Source: Bacillota bacterium (GTDB taxonomy: Bacteria; Bacillota; Sulfobacillia; Symbiobacteriales; Symbiobacteriaceae). From it: a stretch of DNA of 62,174 nucleotides. Under the pieces are notes generated by a model. The model was not told where the DNA came from. It worked only from the letters and a program-made list of their open reading frames with translations, and did no database searches. Where the stretch lies: positions 1 to 62,174 of the forward strand of contig JAMNXV010000169.1 of NCBI GenBank assembly GCA_023623185.1, written 5' to 3'. The position numbers were made by a program, and so were the translations under genes. Positions 8,959 through 17,744 of this stretch are shown in pieces. Within the stretch, counting starts at the first letter, position 1; each line of letters begins with the position of its first letter.

Positions 8959-8987
8959 CTTCTTGTCGGTCCCTAGTGGTACCAAAG

Positions 8988-9022
8988 GGGAGAAGCGGTG
9001 CGTAGAGCCCACCGCTTCTCCC
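8988..9022. terminator. Terminator-like hairpin between the amidase and ietS
   Basis: A perfect 13-bp stem (GGGAGAAGCGGTG / CACCGCTTCTCCC) with a 9-base loop, lying between convergent genes at the left edge of the low-G+C island. Confidence 0.65.
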
Positions 9023-9042
9023 AAAGGCCATATCACATGTCG

Positions 9043-11523
9043 TTAGCCTTGAGTGGCAACCTGCACTGGTACCTGAATCTTGTTCACGACCGGAGTGTAA
9101 ATATCTACACTCTGCTCGGGCGTACTGATGGTAACGATCAGGCTGTAACGAGCAAGGCGGTTCCACTTACCAAGGTAAGCTCTTTCCCGCCACCAGCCCA
9201 CGATTGGGTAGATTGCGATTGCGTTTGAGCTGGCCAACTCTTGCGGGGTACCGATCCAGATATCGGAGTGAATGGACCCGCGGTTACGTTGCTCAGGGCC
9301 AATAACCCAGTGACGCGACGCGCTTCTAGAGGGGGGTAATCCATCGTCCTCTTCTCGTGCCGCTCTGTTGATACGGCGTTGAAACTGCAAGAGGTTTTCG
9401 GTTGGTGCTTTGATATCGAACCGCAGTCCATGAGATGCATAGCGATACCGATCTTTCCAGCCAACTTGTCCAGGGCTTGGCTCGATGAAGTATGACAGGG
9501 TTATCCTCATTCTGACCTCGATTTCCGACGGGAGGGCCTGAAGCACCTCCTTTGGCCAAGGTAGTTCGTAAATATGCATTTCCTTAGTCCTATACCCACC
9601 ACCTGGCCGTCGGTCAAAGGGTTGAATTTGATTTTGCACGATCATCGTTAACGAATTGGTGGCACTTTGAACTGCTCTCTCCAAGCTAGGTACACCGTAA
9701 CCACAGATCCGTAATAGCCGACCGTATGAACTTTTCCTTTGGTCACGTAGGAACTGTTCGCGCATCGCGTCAGTCCATTCTGCGGAATGTATCATGAGTG
9801 CACGAACAGTCTCAGGCCACGCCTGGGGATATCGGGACTGTATCTGAGCAGCTAACCACGATGCTTCCGCAGTTGCTGCGCTGGTCATCTGGAAATCCCA
9901 AAACAAGGCCACATCAGGGCGGTAATTTGTGGATAGCAGTGACAGGTCATCACATCTTGTTGCAAATCCACTACTGTCAATAGCTAGATTGCCGCCCTCC
10001 ATCACTATATCTGGCTTCACAGGCCATCTATAGTCCCAGTCTATCGATGTAGTGGTAAAAGGCGATACTTGGCCGCGCCGCGCGACGGCGGTGAAGCCTC
10101 TTAGTGCTGGCGACCGAATTGCATCCAGTTGCGTGTAGGCCCCCACTGTGACGACATTCCATGCTTGTCCAGGATCGTGGATGGAATCGGTCAGGTTCGC
10201 GTCAGGATAAGTGTTGGCTACCAATTGCTCATCTCGGGCGTTGCCTGCAGCTACGATAATTAACCTTGAGCGAATCCCTTCCTCGTGGTCGCCGACAGCT
10301 AGTTGGTCCAGTGCACCTGACCAGGAACTTGGACGTCCCCGGTCCCTGGTGTCGTCAGCCGATACCGCCATGCACACTACTCTGTTTCGATATGGCGCTT
10401 GAATCTCGACACGGCTGATGGCCTGGGACGTGACATGTCCCCAAAGACTAGGCTTGTTCACCCCCGGCGGTGGCGGAAGTATTTTTACTGACTCCAAGCA
10501 ATGGCTGAGTACGACGGGACTCCTATCCTCCAGTTTTTGGCGCAGGTTCCCGTATGCTGCAATACCAGCCATGAGAGTGCCATGACCGTGGTGGTCGTAG
10601 GCTCCCCAAGAGGGATCGACAGACATACAGTCTGCATCCTGCATGATTGGCTGAAGAAGAGGATGCCCGGAGTTGACGCCCGTATCCAATATGCACACAG
10701 AGGTGGAATCGGCGTCTCGAACTTCAATGCGAGATTGTAGATCTTTCACCCAGTCCGCTTGGTCCTTGTTTTCGAGTTCTAGCCAAAAGGCGGCTGTCTC
10801 TTTTGCCAACCGTAACTCCGCTACGTCGTCGGAGAGCCTTATGATGTTTTCGAGATCGTACTTGTTAGCGTGTACGAGAGTTACTGTCCGCTCCGGGAAT
10901 ACCAGGCGTCGATCAGCAGAATCAAGTTGTAGGGTTCTTAACAGTCCTGTAAAGCGATTGACAGCCTCGGCTGTATCACTGCTTAGCCATACTTCACACC
11001 ACTTCTTTTCCTCCTCCGGGAGCAAAGACGGATCATCTTGCCAAAAGGAGATGAGCACGGCTTTTCGAATGTCCGAAATACTACTGATTAAGTCAGCATA
11101 CTTGGGCCTGCCACTCCGAGTTACTTCGCTGGCAAACGCCTCTATCTTGTTTAAGAAAAACCGTCTTTTCTCGTTGTCCACATACACTGTTGCATACGTG
11201 ACGGTGTCGTTGCCCTCTCTGGCGACCCTAATATTGAGCAACCGCACCTTCTTTGAACGCATGTCTTCTAGACCCTTGGTGATCAGATCATATCCCGGCT
11301 CGCCTTTAACCTCTATGTATAAACCAGAGCGCGAAGCCTGAGCAACGGCGTGTTCACGTTCAGCCGCCGCCCAGGCTTCTTCAAATCTACGAGCTAGATA
11401 AGCGCTATGATCTTGCGGATTTCTGTTAGGGATTCGAGGCTTAACCGGTCTTGCGGGCGCAGCAAACTCAGTCACAGTCGGAGCGGTAGTAATGAAAAGG
11501 TGCGGTAATGCGTCCCGTGCCAT
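9043..11523 (-). CDS. ietS: IetS-like S8 (subtilisin-like) anti-phage protease
   Basis: An 826-residue serine protease with no signal peptide, so probably cytoplasmic. An unrecognised N-terminal domain of about 270 residues precedes the subtilase core. The catalytic set is visible: Asp280 in ILDTGVNSGHP, His314 in HHGHGTLMAG, oxyanion Asn428 in IIVAAGN, and Ser548 in FQMTSAATAEAS. About 250 further residues follow. The start overlaps the ietA stop as TAATG, implying translational coupling. An AAA ATPase next to a large S8 protease is the known layout of the IetAS phage-defence system. Codon use and base composition are clearly less G+C-rich than in the flanks, fitting horizontal acquisition. 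Confidence 0.8.
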   Translation of the reverse strand: MARDALPHLFITTAPTVTEFAAPARPVKPRIPNRNPQDHSAYLARRFEEAWAAAEREHAVAQASRSGLYIEVKGEPGYDLITKGLEDMRSKKVRLLNIRVAREGNDTVTYATVYVDNEKRRFFLNKIEAFASEVTRSGRPKYADLISSISDIRKAVLISFWQDDPSLLPEEEKKWCEVWLSSDTAEAVNRFTGLLRTLQLDSADRRLVFPERTVTLVHANKYDLENIIRLSDDVAELRLAKETAAFWLELENKDQADWVKDLQSRIEVRDADSTSVCILDTGVNSGHPLLQPIMQDADCMSVDPSWGAYDHHGHGTLMAGIAAYGNLRQKLEDRSPVVLSHCLESVKILPPPPGVNKPSLWGHVTSQAISRVEIQAPYRNRVVCMAVSADDTRDRGRPSSWSGALDQLAVGDHEEGIRSRLIIVAAGNARDEQLVANTYPDANLTDSIHDPGQAWNVVTVGAYTQLDAIRSPALRGFTAVARRGQVSPFTTTSIDWDYRWPVKPDIVMEGGNLAIDSSGFATRCDDLSLLSTNYRPDVALFWDFQMTSAATAEASWLAAQIQSRYPQAWPETVRALMIHSAEWTDAMREQFLRDQRKSSYGRLLRICGYGVPSLERAVQSATNSLTMIVQNQIQPFDRRPGGGYRTKEMHIYELPWPKEVLQALPSEIEVRMRITLSYFIEPSPGQVGWKDRYRYASHGLRFDIKAPTENLLQFQRRINRAAREEDDGLPPSRSASRHWVIGPEQRNRGSIHSDIWIGTPQELASSNAIAIYPIVGWWRERAYLGKWNRLARYSLIVTISTPEQSVDIYTPVVNKIQVPVQVATQG

Positions 11524-12494
11524 TACTCACCATAGCCTCCCCTGTTGCCGAGATATGCTCCGTGACGTTCTCTAAGCATGGTCACCAAGCTCTGCGACTC
11601 CACCGTGTGCTTGTCGCTTAGGATAGCCTCTTTGATTGCATCCCTGCAAGCCCGGTCGATCTCAGCATGGCTAAGTCCTGCCGAAACTTCGACAGCCTTG
11701 TCAAGATCTAGAGTCTCATCATAATACGTTCCTAGAACGTTTAACATCAACCGGCTACGTTCCTTCTCACTCGGTAGGCCATAGTAAAGCACGTCGTCAA
11801 ACCGCCGAAACAGGGCGGCATCCAGCAGCTGCGGAGTATTCGTAGCAGCGACAATCAGATTGTCCGAGACGTCGTTCTCAATGAACTGTAAGAAAGCCGC
11901 AACTACACGGCGCATCTCGCCCACATCGTTGTCCAGAGTTCTGTCTCCACCAATGGCATCGAACTCGTCAAACAGATACACCCCTGGCACTTCGCGTACG
12001 CGGTCAAAAATCTGCCTCAGTTTTGCACTGGTCTCTCCCATGAACTTCGTGATCAAACGGTCCATTTGAATTGTGTGCAGGGGCTGTCTGAGCTCCCACG
12101 CAAGTACCTTGGCAGTCATCGTCTTACCAGTCCCTGGTGCGCCCGCAAGCAGTATCTTGCGCCTATGACTGAGACCATGACTCTTCAGTTTGGTCCTCTG
12201 GTAATACTCAAGAATGATGCGTTGTATGCGGTCCTTTGTTGCATCATCCAAGACGAGGGCATGGAAGGGCACGTCAGGATGTTCAGTGATCACCAGCCCG
12301 CTAAGATCGGCCGGAAGTTTGATCACAACCGGAGTCCTTGCCTTGTCCACAAGTCGGCGGATTTCGTGAGCTAGCTGAGTATGGCCCTGCCGAGCCTCGT
12401 GAGCGGCCACTTGAAGAGCAGTAGTAATAAACAAGTCACGATCATCCTCAAGATGAGAGCGAATCAAGGCCTTAATCTGCTCAGCAGTTGCCAT
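11523..12494 (-). CDS. ietA: IetA-like AAA+ ATPase of a two-gene defence system
   Basis: A 323-residue AAA+ ATPase. Walker A is GAPGTGKT (118-125), Walker B is VYLFDEFD with Asp176/Glu177, sensor 1 is Asn219 in AATNT, and the arginine finger is in ALFRRFD (Arg230/231). The 110-residue N-terminal helical region may contact the partner protease. Its stop codon overlaps the ietS start by one base. In the IetAS family the ATPase and protease are both needed for defence; the trigger and target are not visible here. Composition is as low in G+C as ietS. Confidence 0.8.
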   Translation of the reverse strand: MATAEQIKALIRSHLEDDRDLFITTALQVAAHEARQGHTQLAHEIRRLVDKARTPVVIKLPADLSGLVITEHPDVPFHALVLDDATKDRIQRIILEYYQRTKLKSHGLSHRRKILLAGAPGTGKTMTAKVLAWELRQPLHTIQMDRLITKFMGETSAKLRQIFDRVREVPGVYLFDEFDAIGGDRTLDNDVGEMRRVVAAFLQFIENDVSDNLIVAATNTPQLLDAALFRRFDDVLYYGLPSEKERSRLMLNVLGTYYDETLDLDKAVEVSAGLSHAEIDRACRDAIKEAILSDKHTVESQSLVTMLRERHGAYLGNRGGYGE

Positions 12495-12523
12495 CCCAGC
12501 ATCACTCCCCCCGTCTTACAGTA

Positions 12524-12529
12524 ATTATA
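12524..12529 (-). promoter_or_regulatory. Candidate -10 element for ietAS
   Basis: On the minus strand TATAAT lies 29 bases upstream of the ietA start, with GGGGGAG as the ribosome site. No good -35 hexamer is seen at 17 bp. A perfect TTGACA lies farther upstream at 12610-12605 but has no matching -10. Confidence 0.4.
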
Positions 12530-12629
12530 ACCAAGTTCAACCTGGACTGTGCTCACTCCTTCGTTGGAAGACAGCCATGCACAACTTCCTCACATGATAT
12601 GATGTGTCAACCGAAAGTCTCGTGTGACG

Positions 12630-12648
12630 GGGCGGCCTTCGGCCGCCC
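12630..12648 (-). terminator. Hairpin downstream of gatD
   Basis: Stem GGGCGGCC / GGCCGCCC with a 3-base loop, 62 bp after the gatD stop. There is no T run, so it is a weak terminator or an mRNA 3' stabiliser. It marks the right edge of the low-G+C island. Confidence 0.45.
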
Positions 12649-12709
12649 TTCCACCTCTCTCCCCCAGACCGGAGAACACCAGCCAGAAAGACCAATTCAT
12701 GAGCTCTGC

Positions 12710-13411
12710 TCACTTCCCAAACCTGGCGATGATGGCCTCGTGTGCCCGCATCTCCAGGTCGTCGTTCAGGGCTCCGATCTTCACCTGGCCGCCGTAGCGC
12801 CGGTCCAGGGCCCGCTGGATCAGGAGGTAGGTGCCCACGGTGCTCTTGTAGACGACCCCTTCCGTCCTGTCCGCCCCGTTGTTGCCGTACCCCTTCAGCA
12901 CCCGCCCCAGAGGGCGGAGTCCCTTGCCCAGGTAGGTGCGCCCGGAGTGGTTCTCAAACCCGACGATGGTGCGCGTGCCCTCGAACAGATCGCTCTCGAT
13001 GACACAGTTGCCGATCATGCGCTCCCGGCCGGCTTCGGTCCAGAGGTCAAGGATGCCGCTGAAGCGGATCAGCTCGCCCGTGTGGGTCTTGAAGTACTTG
13101 CCCAGCATCTGGTACCCGCCGCAGACCGCCAGCACCGCCAGGCCGTCCTCGATGGCCTCGGCCAGCGGCCGCGCCTTCACCCGCACGAAGTCCTCGGCAA
13201 CGAGGGCCTGCTCCCGGTCCTGCCCGCCGCCGATCACCAGCAGGTCGAACCGGGCGAAGTCGGCCGACTCGCCCATCCGCACCTGGGTGACCTCCGGGTC
13301 CAGGCCGTGCCAGCGGGAGCGCTGGGTGAGAACGATGATGTTGCCCCGGTCGCCGTAGAGGTTCATATACTCCGGATAGAGCCAGCCGATGTGAATGCGG
13401 GGGCGCTCCAC
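12710..13411 (-). CDS. gatD: Lipid II isoglutaminyl synthase, glutaminase subunit GatD, lacking the catalytic His segment
   Basis: A 233-residue class-I glutamine amidotransferase that should supply ammonia to MurT for amidating the D-Glu of lipid II. The nucleophile Cys97 sits in AVCGGYQ, and GFENHSGRTYLG and GYGNNG match GatD. Family members then read GTYLHGP plus about ten residues; here GTYL (to residue 196) runs straight into LIQRALDRRYGG. About 14 residues, including the catalytic His of the HGP motif, are missing in frame. The gene follows murT with a 2-base gap. The family call is firm, but glutaminase activity is doubtful. Confidence 0.88.
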   Translation of the reverse strand: MERPRIHIGWLYPEYMNLYGDRGNIIVLTQRSRWHGLDPEVTQVRMGESADFARFDLLVIGGGQDREQALVAEDFVRVKARPLAEAIEDGLAVLAVCGGYQMLGKYFKTHTGELIRFSGILDLWTEAGRERMIGNCVIESDLFEGTRTIVGFENHSGRTYLGKGLRPLGRVLKGYGNNGADRTEGVVYKSTVGTYLLIQRALDRRYGGQVKIGALNDDLEMRAHEAIIARFGK

Positions 13412-13413
13412 GC

Positions 13414-14808
13414 CTACACCTCCCAGTACTTCTTCGTGTGCCCCTTCCGGGCGATGAGGTCGCGGATCTGCAGCATCGCGGTATAGGTGGGCAGGATGTA
13501 GAGCAGGTCGCCGGACTGAATATAGCGAAGCCCCTGCTTCACGGCCGCTCCGGGGTCCTTCTCAATCGACAGCTTGGCGACGTCGATGCCGGCGTACTTC
13601 AGCCGCACCGCCATGTCCTCCGCCCGCCGCCCGGTGCAGATGATGAAGTTGATCTCATCCTGGTGGCCGGCCAGCGCCTCGAAGTCCACGTCCCACAGCC
13701 AGGAGACGTCGGTGCCGTCGGCATACCGGTCGTTGATGGCGATTACCAGGTTCTTGCGGGACTCGGCCTGCATCACCGTCTGGATCACCGAGTCGAAGCC
13801 GGCGGGGTTCTTGACCAGGGCCATGAAGACCTGCCGGTCGTCGATGGTGATCCTCTCCATCCGGCCGAACTGGCTGGTGGTGGCCTCGAGCCCCTGCCGG
13901 ATGGCCGGCAGCGGAAGTCCGAGCGCCACCGCGCCAGCCGCCGCCGCCAGCGCGTTGTATACATTGTAAAGGCCCGGAATCTGGAGCCGCACCTCGCAGG
14001 CGCCTTCGAGAGAGACCAGGCGGAAGGAGGATCCCAGGGCGTCCACGTCCCACAGCCGGTCTATGTACACCTGGGGCTTCGGCCGGCGGTGGCCGCAGTT
14101 GGGGCAACGGTACTGGCCCAGGTGGGCGTAGTAGAGCGCCGCGTACTCATAGGGATGGCCGCACTGGACGCAGTGGCGGGCGTCCGCAGCCTGCGACGCC
14201 GACCCGCTCCCGGCGCCTTCCACCTCCAGGCCGTAGTAGAGCGGCTCGGCGCCCGGGCGCGTTCCCAGGCGGGCGCAGTTGGGGTCGTCCGCGTTCAGCA
14301 CCGCCCGGCCGCCCGGGGCCAGGTGGGCGAGACCGCGGGCGACCAGGTCCACGGTGTGTTCGAGTTCGCCGAACCGGTCCAGCTGGTCACGGAAGAAGTT
14401 GGTCACCACTGCGACCTTCGGCCGCACCTCCTGGCAGGCCCGGGGCATGGTGGCCTCGTCGATCTCCAGGAGCCCCACGGACTGGTCGATGCGCCCCTTC
14501 CAGTCTGCCGCCTGGATGAGGGCGGTGGTCAGGCCGGCGATGAGGTTGGCCCCGGCCCGGTTGTGGGCGACGCCCCAGCCCGCCGCCTCGCAGATGGAGG
14601 AGAGCATTTTGGCCGTGGTGGTCTTGCCGTTGGTGCCGGTCACCGCCACCACGCCTTCCCTGGGCTGCGCGGCGAGGGTGCGCAGCAGGTCGGGTGCCAC
14701 CTTCCGGGCCACCGCGCCGGGCAACGTCGTTCCGCCGCGGCCCGCCATGCGGGTCGCGGTCACCAGGCCCTTGCCCATCCAGACTGCCATTCGTGATCGC
14801 AGGTTCAT
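13414..14808 (-). CDS. murT: Lipid II isoglutaminyl synthase, Mur ligase-like subunit MurT
   Basis: A 464-residue ATP-dependent amidating ligase. The P-loop is VTGTNGKTTTAK near residue 60; the central Mur-ligase domain carries an inserted zinc ribbon (CVQCGHP ... CPNCGHR), a MurT hallmark, and a DUF1727 domain closes the protein. With GatD it converts the alpha-carboxyl of D-iso-glutamate in lipid II to the amide. GAGGGAG precedes the ATG. It is the first gene of the murT-gatD pair and diverges from the lipoprotein gene at 14974. Confidence 0.93.
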   Translation of the reverse strand: MNLRSRMAVWMGKGLVTATRMAGRGGTTLPGAVARKVAPDLLRTLAAQPREGVVAVTGTNGKTTTAKMLSSICEAAGWGVAHNRAGANLIAGLTTALIQAADWKGRIDQSVGLLEIDEATMPRACQEVRPKVAVVTNFFRDQLDRFGELEHTVDLVARGLAHLAPGGRAVLNADDPNCARLGTRPGAEPLYYGLEVEGAGSGSASQAADARHCVQCGHPYEYAALYYAHLGQYRCPNCGHRRPKPQVYIDRLWDVDALGSSFRLVSLEGACEVRLQIPGLYNVYNALAAAAGAVALGLPLPAIRQGLEATTSQFGRMERITIDDRQVFMALVKNPAGFDSVIQTVMQAESRKNLVIAINDRYADGTDVSWLWDVDFEALAGHQDEINFIICTGRRAEDMAVRLKYAGIDVAKLSIEKDPGAAVKQGLRYIQSGDLLYILPTYTAMLQIRDLIARKGHTKKYWEV

Positions 14809-14973
14809 CGCGCTCCCTCAACTTTCCCGGGAGTGGGTGGCCTTCCCCCTCACCTTGGTTTATGTTAAGTTCTTTCATGGAGCCTACGTGCGGTTTCTGG
14901 CCAAGATGGCGACAAACCTAGATTATATTCCCCGCGTTCAGCCTGTTTCCTTCGCAGGAGGGAGTCGTTCACA

Positions 14974-15810
14974 GTGATGCCAGGTCGGTCCCGCTACGGC
15001 GCACTCATACTGGCTGTGCTTCTCATCACCGGCTGCGCACGGTCCGGCCCGGCGGATGCGGTGCGGGAATACGGCATCGATCCGGCGGCACCGGTGGCCG
15101 CCGGACACGCTGCGCTGCCGCTGCCCGGTGAACCGACGCCGCTGGGCAGCCGTTCTCTGTCTGGACTTTATGCGAGCCCGCCTGCGGCTGACACCCTGGA
15201 GGCGCTGTCCACCGCCCCCGTTTCTCCCGACGGGCTCTTCCGCGCCGTCCTGCGGGACGGCGAGATCTGGGTTACACGCATCGACGGGGCCTGGCTGTGG
15301 CAGGTCACGTTGCCGCCTGCAACGCCTGCGCCCCCGGAAGGCGGCGCGGACGGCGGCGCGCAAGGTACCGCTCAGCCGGATCTAGACGGGAACCCTGCCG
15401 GGCAGGGAGCGGCGACCCCGCCGGGGGCCGACCCGGCGGGCGCGTCCACCGCGGCGGATTCGCCGGCGAACCCGCCCGAGTCCCCGGCGATCGAGGTGGA
15501 GCCGGTGGCGCCGCTCACCTGGACGCCGCGGTCCACCCTGCTGCTGCGCGACACGGCGTCGCGGTGGCTGGAGGCCGATCCGGCCACGGCAGCGGTGACG
15601 CCCCTAGGCCCCTTCCTCACCGGGGCCACCCACCTCATCCCCTCGCCGGACGGAAGCCAGGTGCTCTTCTACAAGGGGAACCAGCTCTACACCGCCCGGT
15701 GGGACGGGAGCGATCCCCAGCCCATCGGTGAGAACCTGGTGGGCCACTGGGACAGCGCCGGCCAGCTGGTGGTGAGGGAGCGCCCCGCCGACACCGAGAA
15801 CCCGGATTAG
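14974..15810 (+). CDS. Hypothetical lipoprotein with beta-propeller-like repeats
   Basis: A 278-residue protein with a lipoprotein signal ending in LLITGC. It contains a Pro/Ala/Gly-rich linker (about 110-165) between two parts with short repeated phrases such as SPDGLFRAVLRDGEIWV and SPDGSQVLFYKGNQLY, which resemble WD40/TolB-type blades, too few for a whole propeller. GGAGGG precedes the GTG start; the next codon is ATG and could be the real start. It lies 20 bp before the MFS gene, so they are probably one operon. I recognise no family. Confidence 0.65.
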   Translation: MMPGRSRYGALILAVLLITGCARSGPADAVREYGIDPAAPVAAGHAALPLPGEPTPLGSRSLSGLYASPPAADTLEALSTAPVSPDGLFRAVLRDGEIWVTRIDGAWLWQVTLPPATPAPPEGGADGGAQGTAQPDLDGNPAGQGAATPPGADPAGASTAADSPANPPESPAIEVEPVAPLTWTPRSTLLLRDTASRWLEADPATAAVTPLGPFLTGATHLIPSPDGSQVLFYKGNQLYTARWDGSDPQPIGENLVGHWDSAGQLVVRERPADTENPD

Positions 15811-15830
15811 ACAGGAGGACCGCTTCACAG

Positions 15831-17069
15831 ATGCACCGCGGTTTGCTCGTTCAACAGAAGTATCTCGGGAAAACCGGGCTCATCGCCCTGATCACGGTGC
15901 TGAACATGACGGCGCCGCTCTCCACCGACATGTATCTGCCGTCGTTCCCCACCATGATGCTGGAGTTCGGCGTGCCGGCCAGCGTGCTCAACCTCACACT
16001 GGTCGGCTTCTTCCTCTTCTTTGCCGTGGGAATGCTGCTCTTCGGCCCCTTCAGTGACCGCTACGGGCGCAAGCCGGTGCTGGTGGCGGGCCTCAGCCTC
16101 TACGTGGCCGCCTCGCTCGCCTGCGCGGCCGCCGGGAGCATCTGGCAGCTCATCCTCTTCCGCATCATCCAGGCGCTGGGTGCGGGCTGCATGGTCTCGG
16201 TCTCCACGGCGCTGGTCAAGGACTGCTTCGACGGCCGGCTGCGGGGCACCATTCTGGCCACGATTCAGTCGATGAGCGTCATCGGCCCCATGCTGGCCCC
16301 CATCATCGGCGCCTTCATCGTGCAGTACGCCTCCTGGCGGACCACTTTCCTGGTGCTGGCGGGCATCTCGCTGTGCTCCCTGACCGCGGCGCTGCTGCTG
16401 GAGGAGCCCCTGGGGCCGGAATCCCGCCTCCGGGGCCCGGTCCTGGGCAGCCTGGGCCGCCTGTTCGTGGTCGCCCGGAACCCGTCGTTCACCAGCCTCC
16501 TCTTCACCGTGGCCCTCATCCCCACCGGGTTCATGGCCTACATCGCCGTCAGTTCTTACATCTACGTCGGTTTCTTCGGCCTGTCGGAGACTGCGTACAG
16601 CCTCTTCTTCGCCACCAACGCAGCGGTCTCCGTGCTCGGCCCCCTCACCTACATCGCGCTCAACAACAGGAAGGTGCCTGCCCGCACCATCATCACGGCC
16701 GCCCTCAGCCTCGCCTTCTGCGGCGGGCTGGCCGTGCTCTTCGTCGGCCGGGTGGCGCCGCTGGCCTTCCTGCTGGCGTTCCTGCCCTACTCCTTCAGCT
16801 CCAGCCTCCTGCGGCCCGTCTCCACCGACGCGCTGCTCAGCCAGCAGGACACCGACACCGGCTCCGCCTCGGCGCTGATCAATTTCGGGAACACTGCGAT
16901 GGGATCACTCGGCATGATGGTGGCGTCGCTGCCCTGGCCAAACTTCGTCACCGGCCTCGGCGCCATCGCCGCCGGGTGCGCCCTGCTGGCCCTGCTGGGC
17001 TGGGCGTGGCTGCTCCTCTCGGCCATCCCGCTGCGCGGCATCAAGCAGGGCCTCGCTGCCGGAGACTGA
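15831..17069 (+). CDS. Bcr/CflA-family MFS drug efflux transporter
   Basis: A 412-residue protein with about 12 hydrophobic spans. The first loop carries LSTDMYLPSFP, typical of the Bcr/CflA group, and MFS motif A reads GPFSDRYGRKP. It probably uses the proton gradient to expel drugs or a metabolite; the substrate cannot be told. CAGGAGG lies before the ATG. It sits between the lipoprotein gene and the nitroreductase gene with short gaps, suggesting co-transcription. Confidence 0.87.
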   Translation: MHRGLLVQQKYLGKTGLIALITVLNMTAPLSTDMYLPSFPTMMLEFGVPASVLNLTLVGFFLFFAVGMLLFGPFSDRYGRKPVLVAGLSLYVAASLACAAAGSIWQLILFRIIQALGAGCMVSVSTALVKDCFDGRLRGTILATIQSMSVIGPMLAPIIGAFIVQYASWRTTFLVLAGISLCSLTAALLLEEPLGPESRLRGPVLGSLGRLFVVARNPSFTSLLFTVALIPTGFMAYIAVSSYIYVGFFGLSETAYSLFFATNAAVSVLGPLTYIALNNRKVPARTIITAALSLAFCGGLAVLFVGRVAPLAFLLAFLPYSFSSSLLRPVSTDALLSQQDTDTGSASALINFGNTAMGSLGMMVASLPWPNFVTGLGAIAAGCALLALLGWAWLLLSAIPLRGIKQGLAAGD

Positions 17070-17093
17070 TGTTGAACGAAAGGAGTCGTGCCC

Positions 17094-17738
17094 ATGTCTG
17101 AGCTGAAGCAGAATTCCTGTGACGTCCTGGAAGCGATCGCCCGTCGGCACAGCGTGCGGGAGTTCCGGCCCGAGCCGGTCTCCGACGAGACCCTGCTGGC
17201 GCTCCTGGAGGCCGCGCACCAGGCGCCCAGCGCCATGAACCATCAGCCCTGGGAGTTCGTGCTGGTGCGCCGCCCGGAGACCAAGGCCGCCCTGGCCCGG
17301 GCCACCTCAGGCCGCAACGCCCAGGTGGTGCAGACGGCTGGCGCGTCGGTGGTCTGCCTGGCGTCGCTCAGGCAGGCGGATGCCCTGGCGGACCGGGTCG
17401 AGGCGCAGCTCAGGGCCGGGCAGGCGCCGCCCGAGCGGGAGGCCCTGGTGAAGCGGCTGCGGGAGGACGAGACCTACCGGCAGATGCTGGTGCTGCCGAA
17501 CACGTACATCGCCGTGGCCAACCTGCTGCTGGCCGCCACCAAGTTCGGGCTGGCCACCCTCTGGATGACCGGCTTCGACGGCGAGCAGGTGAAGGCGGCC
17601 GTCGGCGCGCCGGCGGCGGACTACCTCTTCGCCGGGGTCGTGGCCGTGGGCCATCCGGCGGAGGGCTGGCAGCAGCCTGCGCGGAACCGGCGGCCGCTGG
17701 AGGAGATCTACTCGTTCGAGCGGTTCGGGGAGAAGTAG
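17094..17738 (+). CDS. Nitroreductase-family FMN oxidoreductase
   Basis: A 214-residue flavoprotein. The N-terminal FMN contact RRHSVREFRPEPV and SAMNHQPWEFVLV, and the late segment LLAATKFGLATLWMTGF, are characteristic of the family. It probably reduces nitro or quinone compounds with NAD(P)H; the physiological substrate is unknown. Start 17094 is chosen over the in-frame GTG at 17088 because AAAGGAG lies 8 bases before it. It is the last gene of the lipoprotein-MFS-nitroreductase run; nothing resembling a gene follows for 1 kb. Confidence 0.87.
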   Translation: MSELKQNSCDVLEAIARRHSVREFRPEPVSDETLLALLEAAHQAPSAMNHQPWEFVLVRRPETKAALARATSGRNAQVVQTAGASVVCLASLRQADALADRVEAQLRAGQAPPEREALVKRLREDETYRQMLVLPNTYIAVANLLLAATKFGLATLWMTGFDGEQVKAAVGAPAADYLFAGVVAVGHPAEGWQQPARNRRPLEEIYSFERFGEK

Positions 17739-17744
17739 ATGTAG

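Noticed and set aside
8890-8960. Selenocysteine read-through at the amidase TGA stop
   Set aside because: A second in-frame stop follows soon after, and the conserved domain ending lies in a different frame, so an indel explains the data better.
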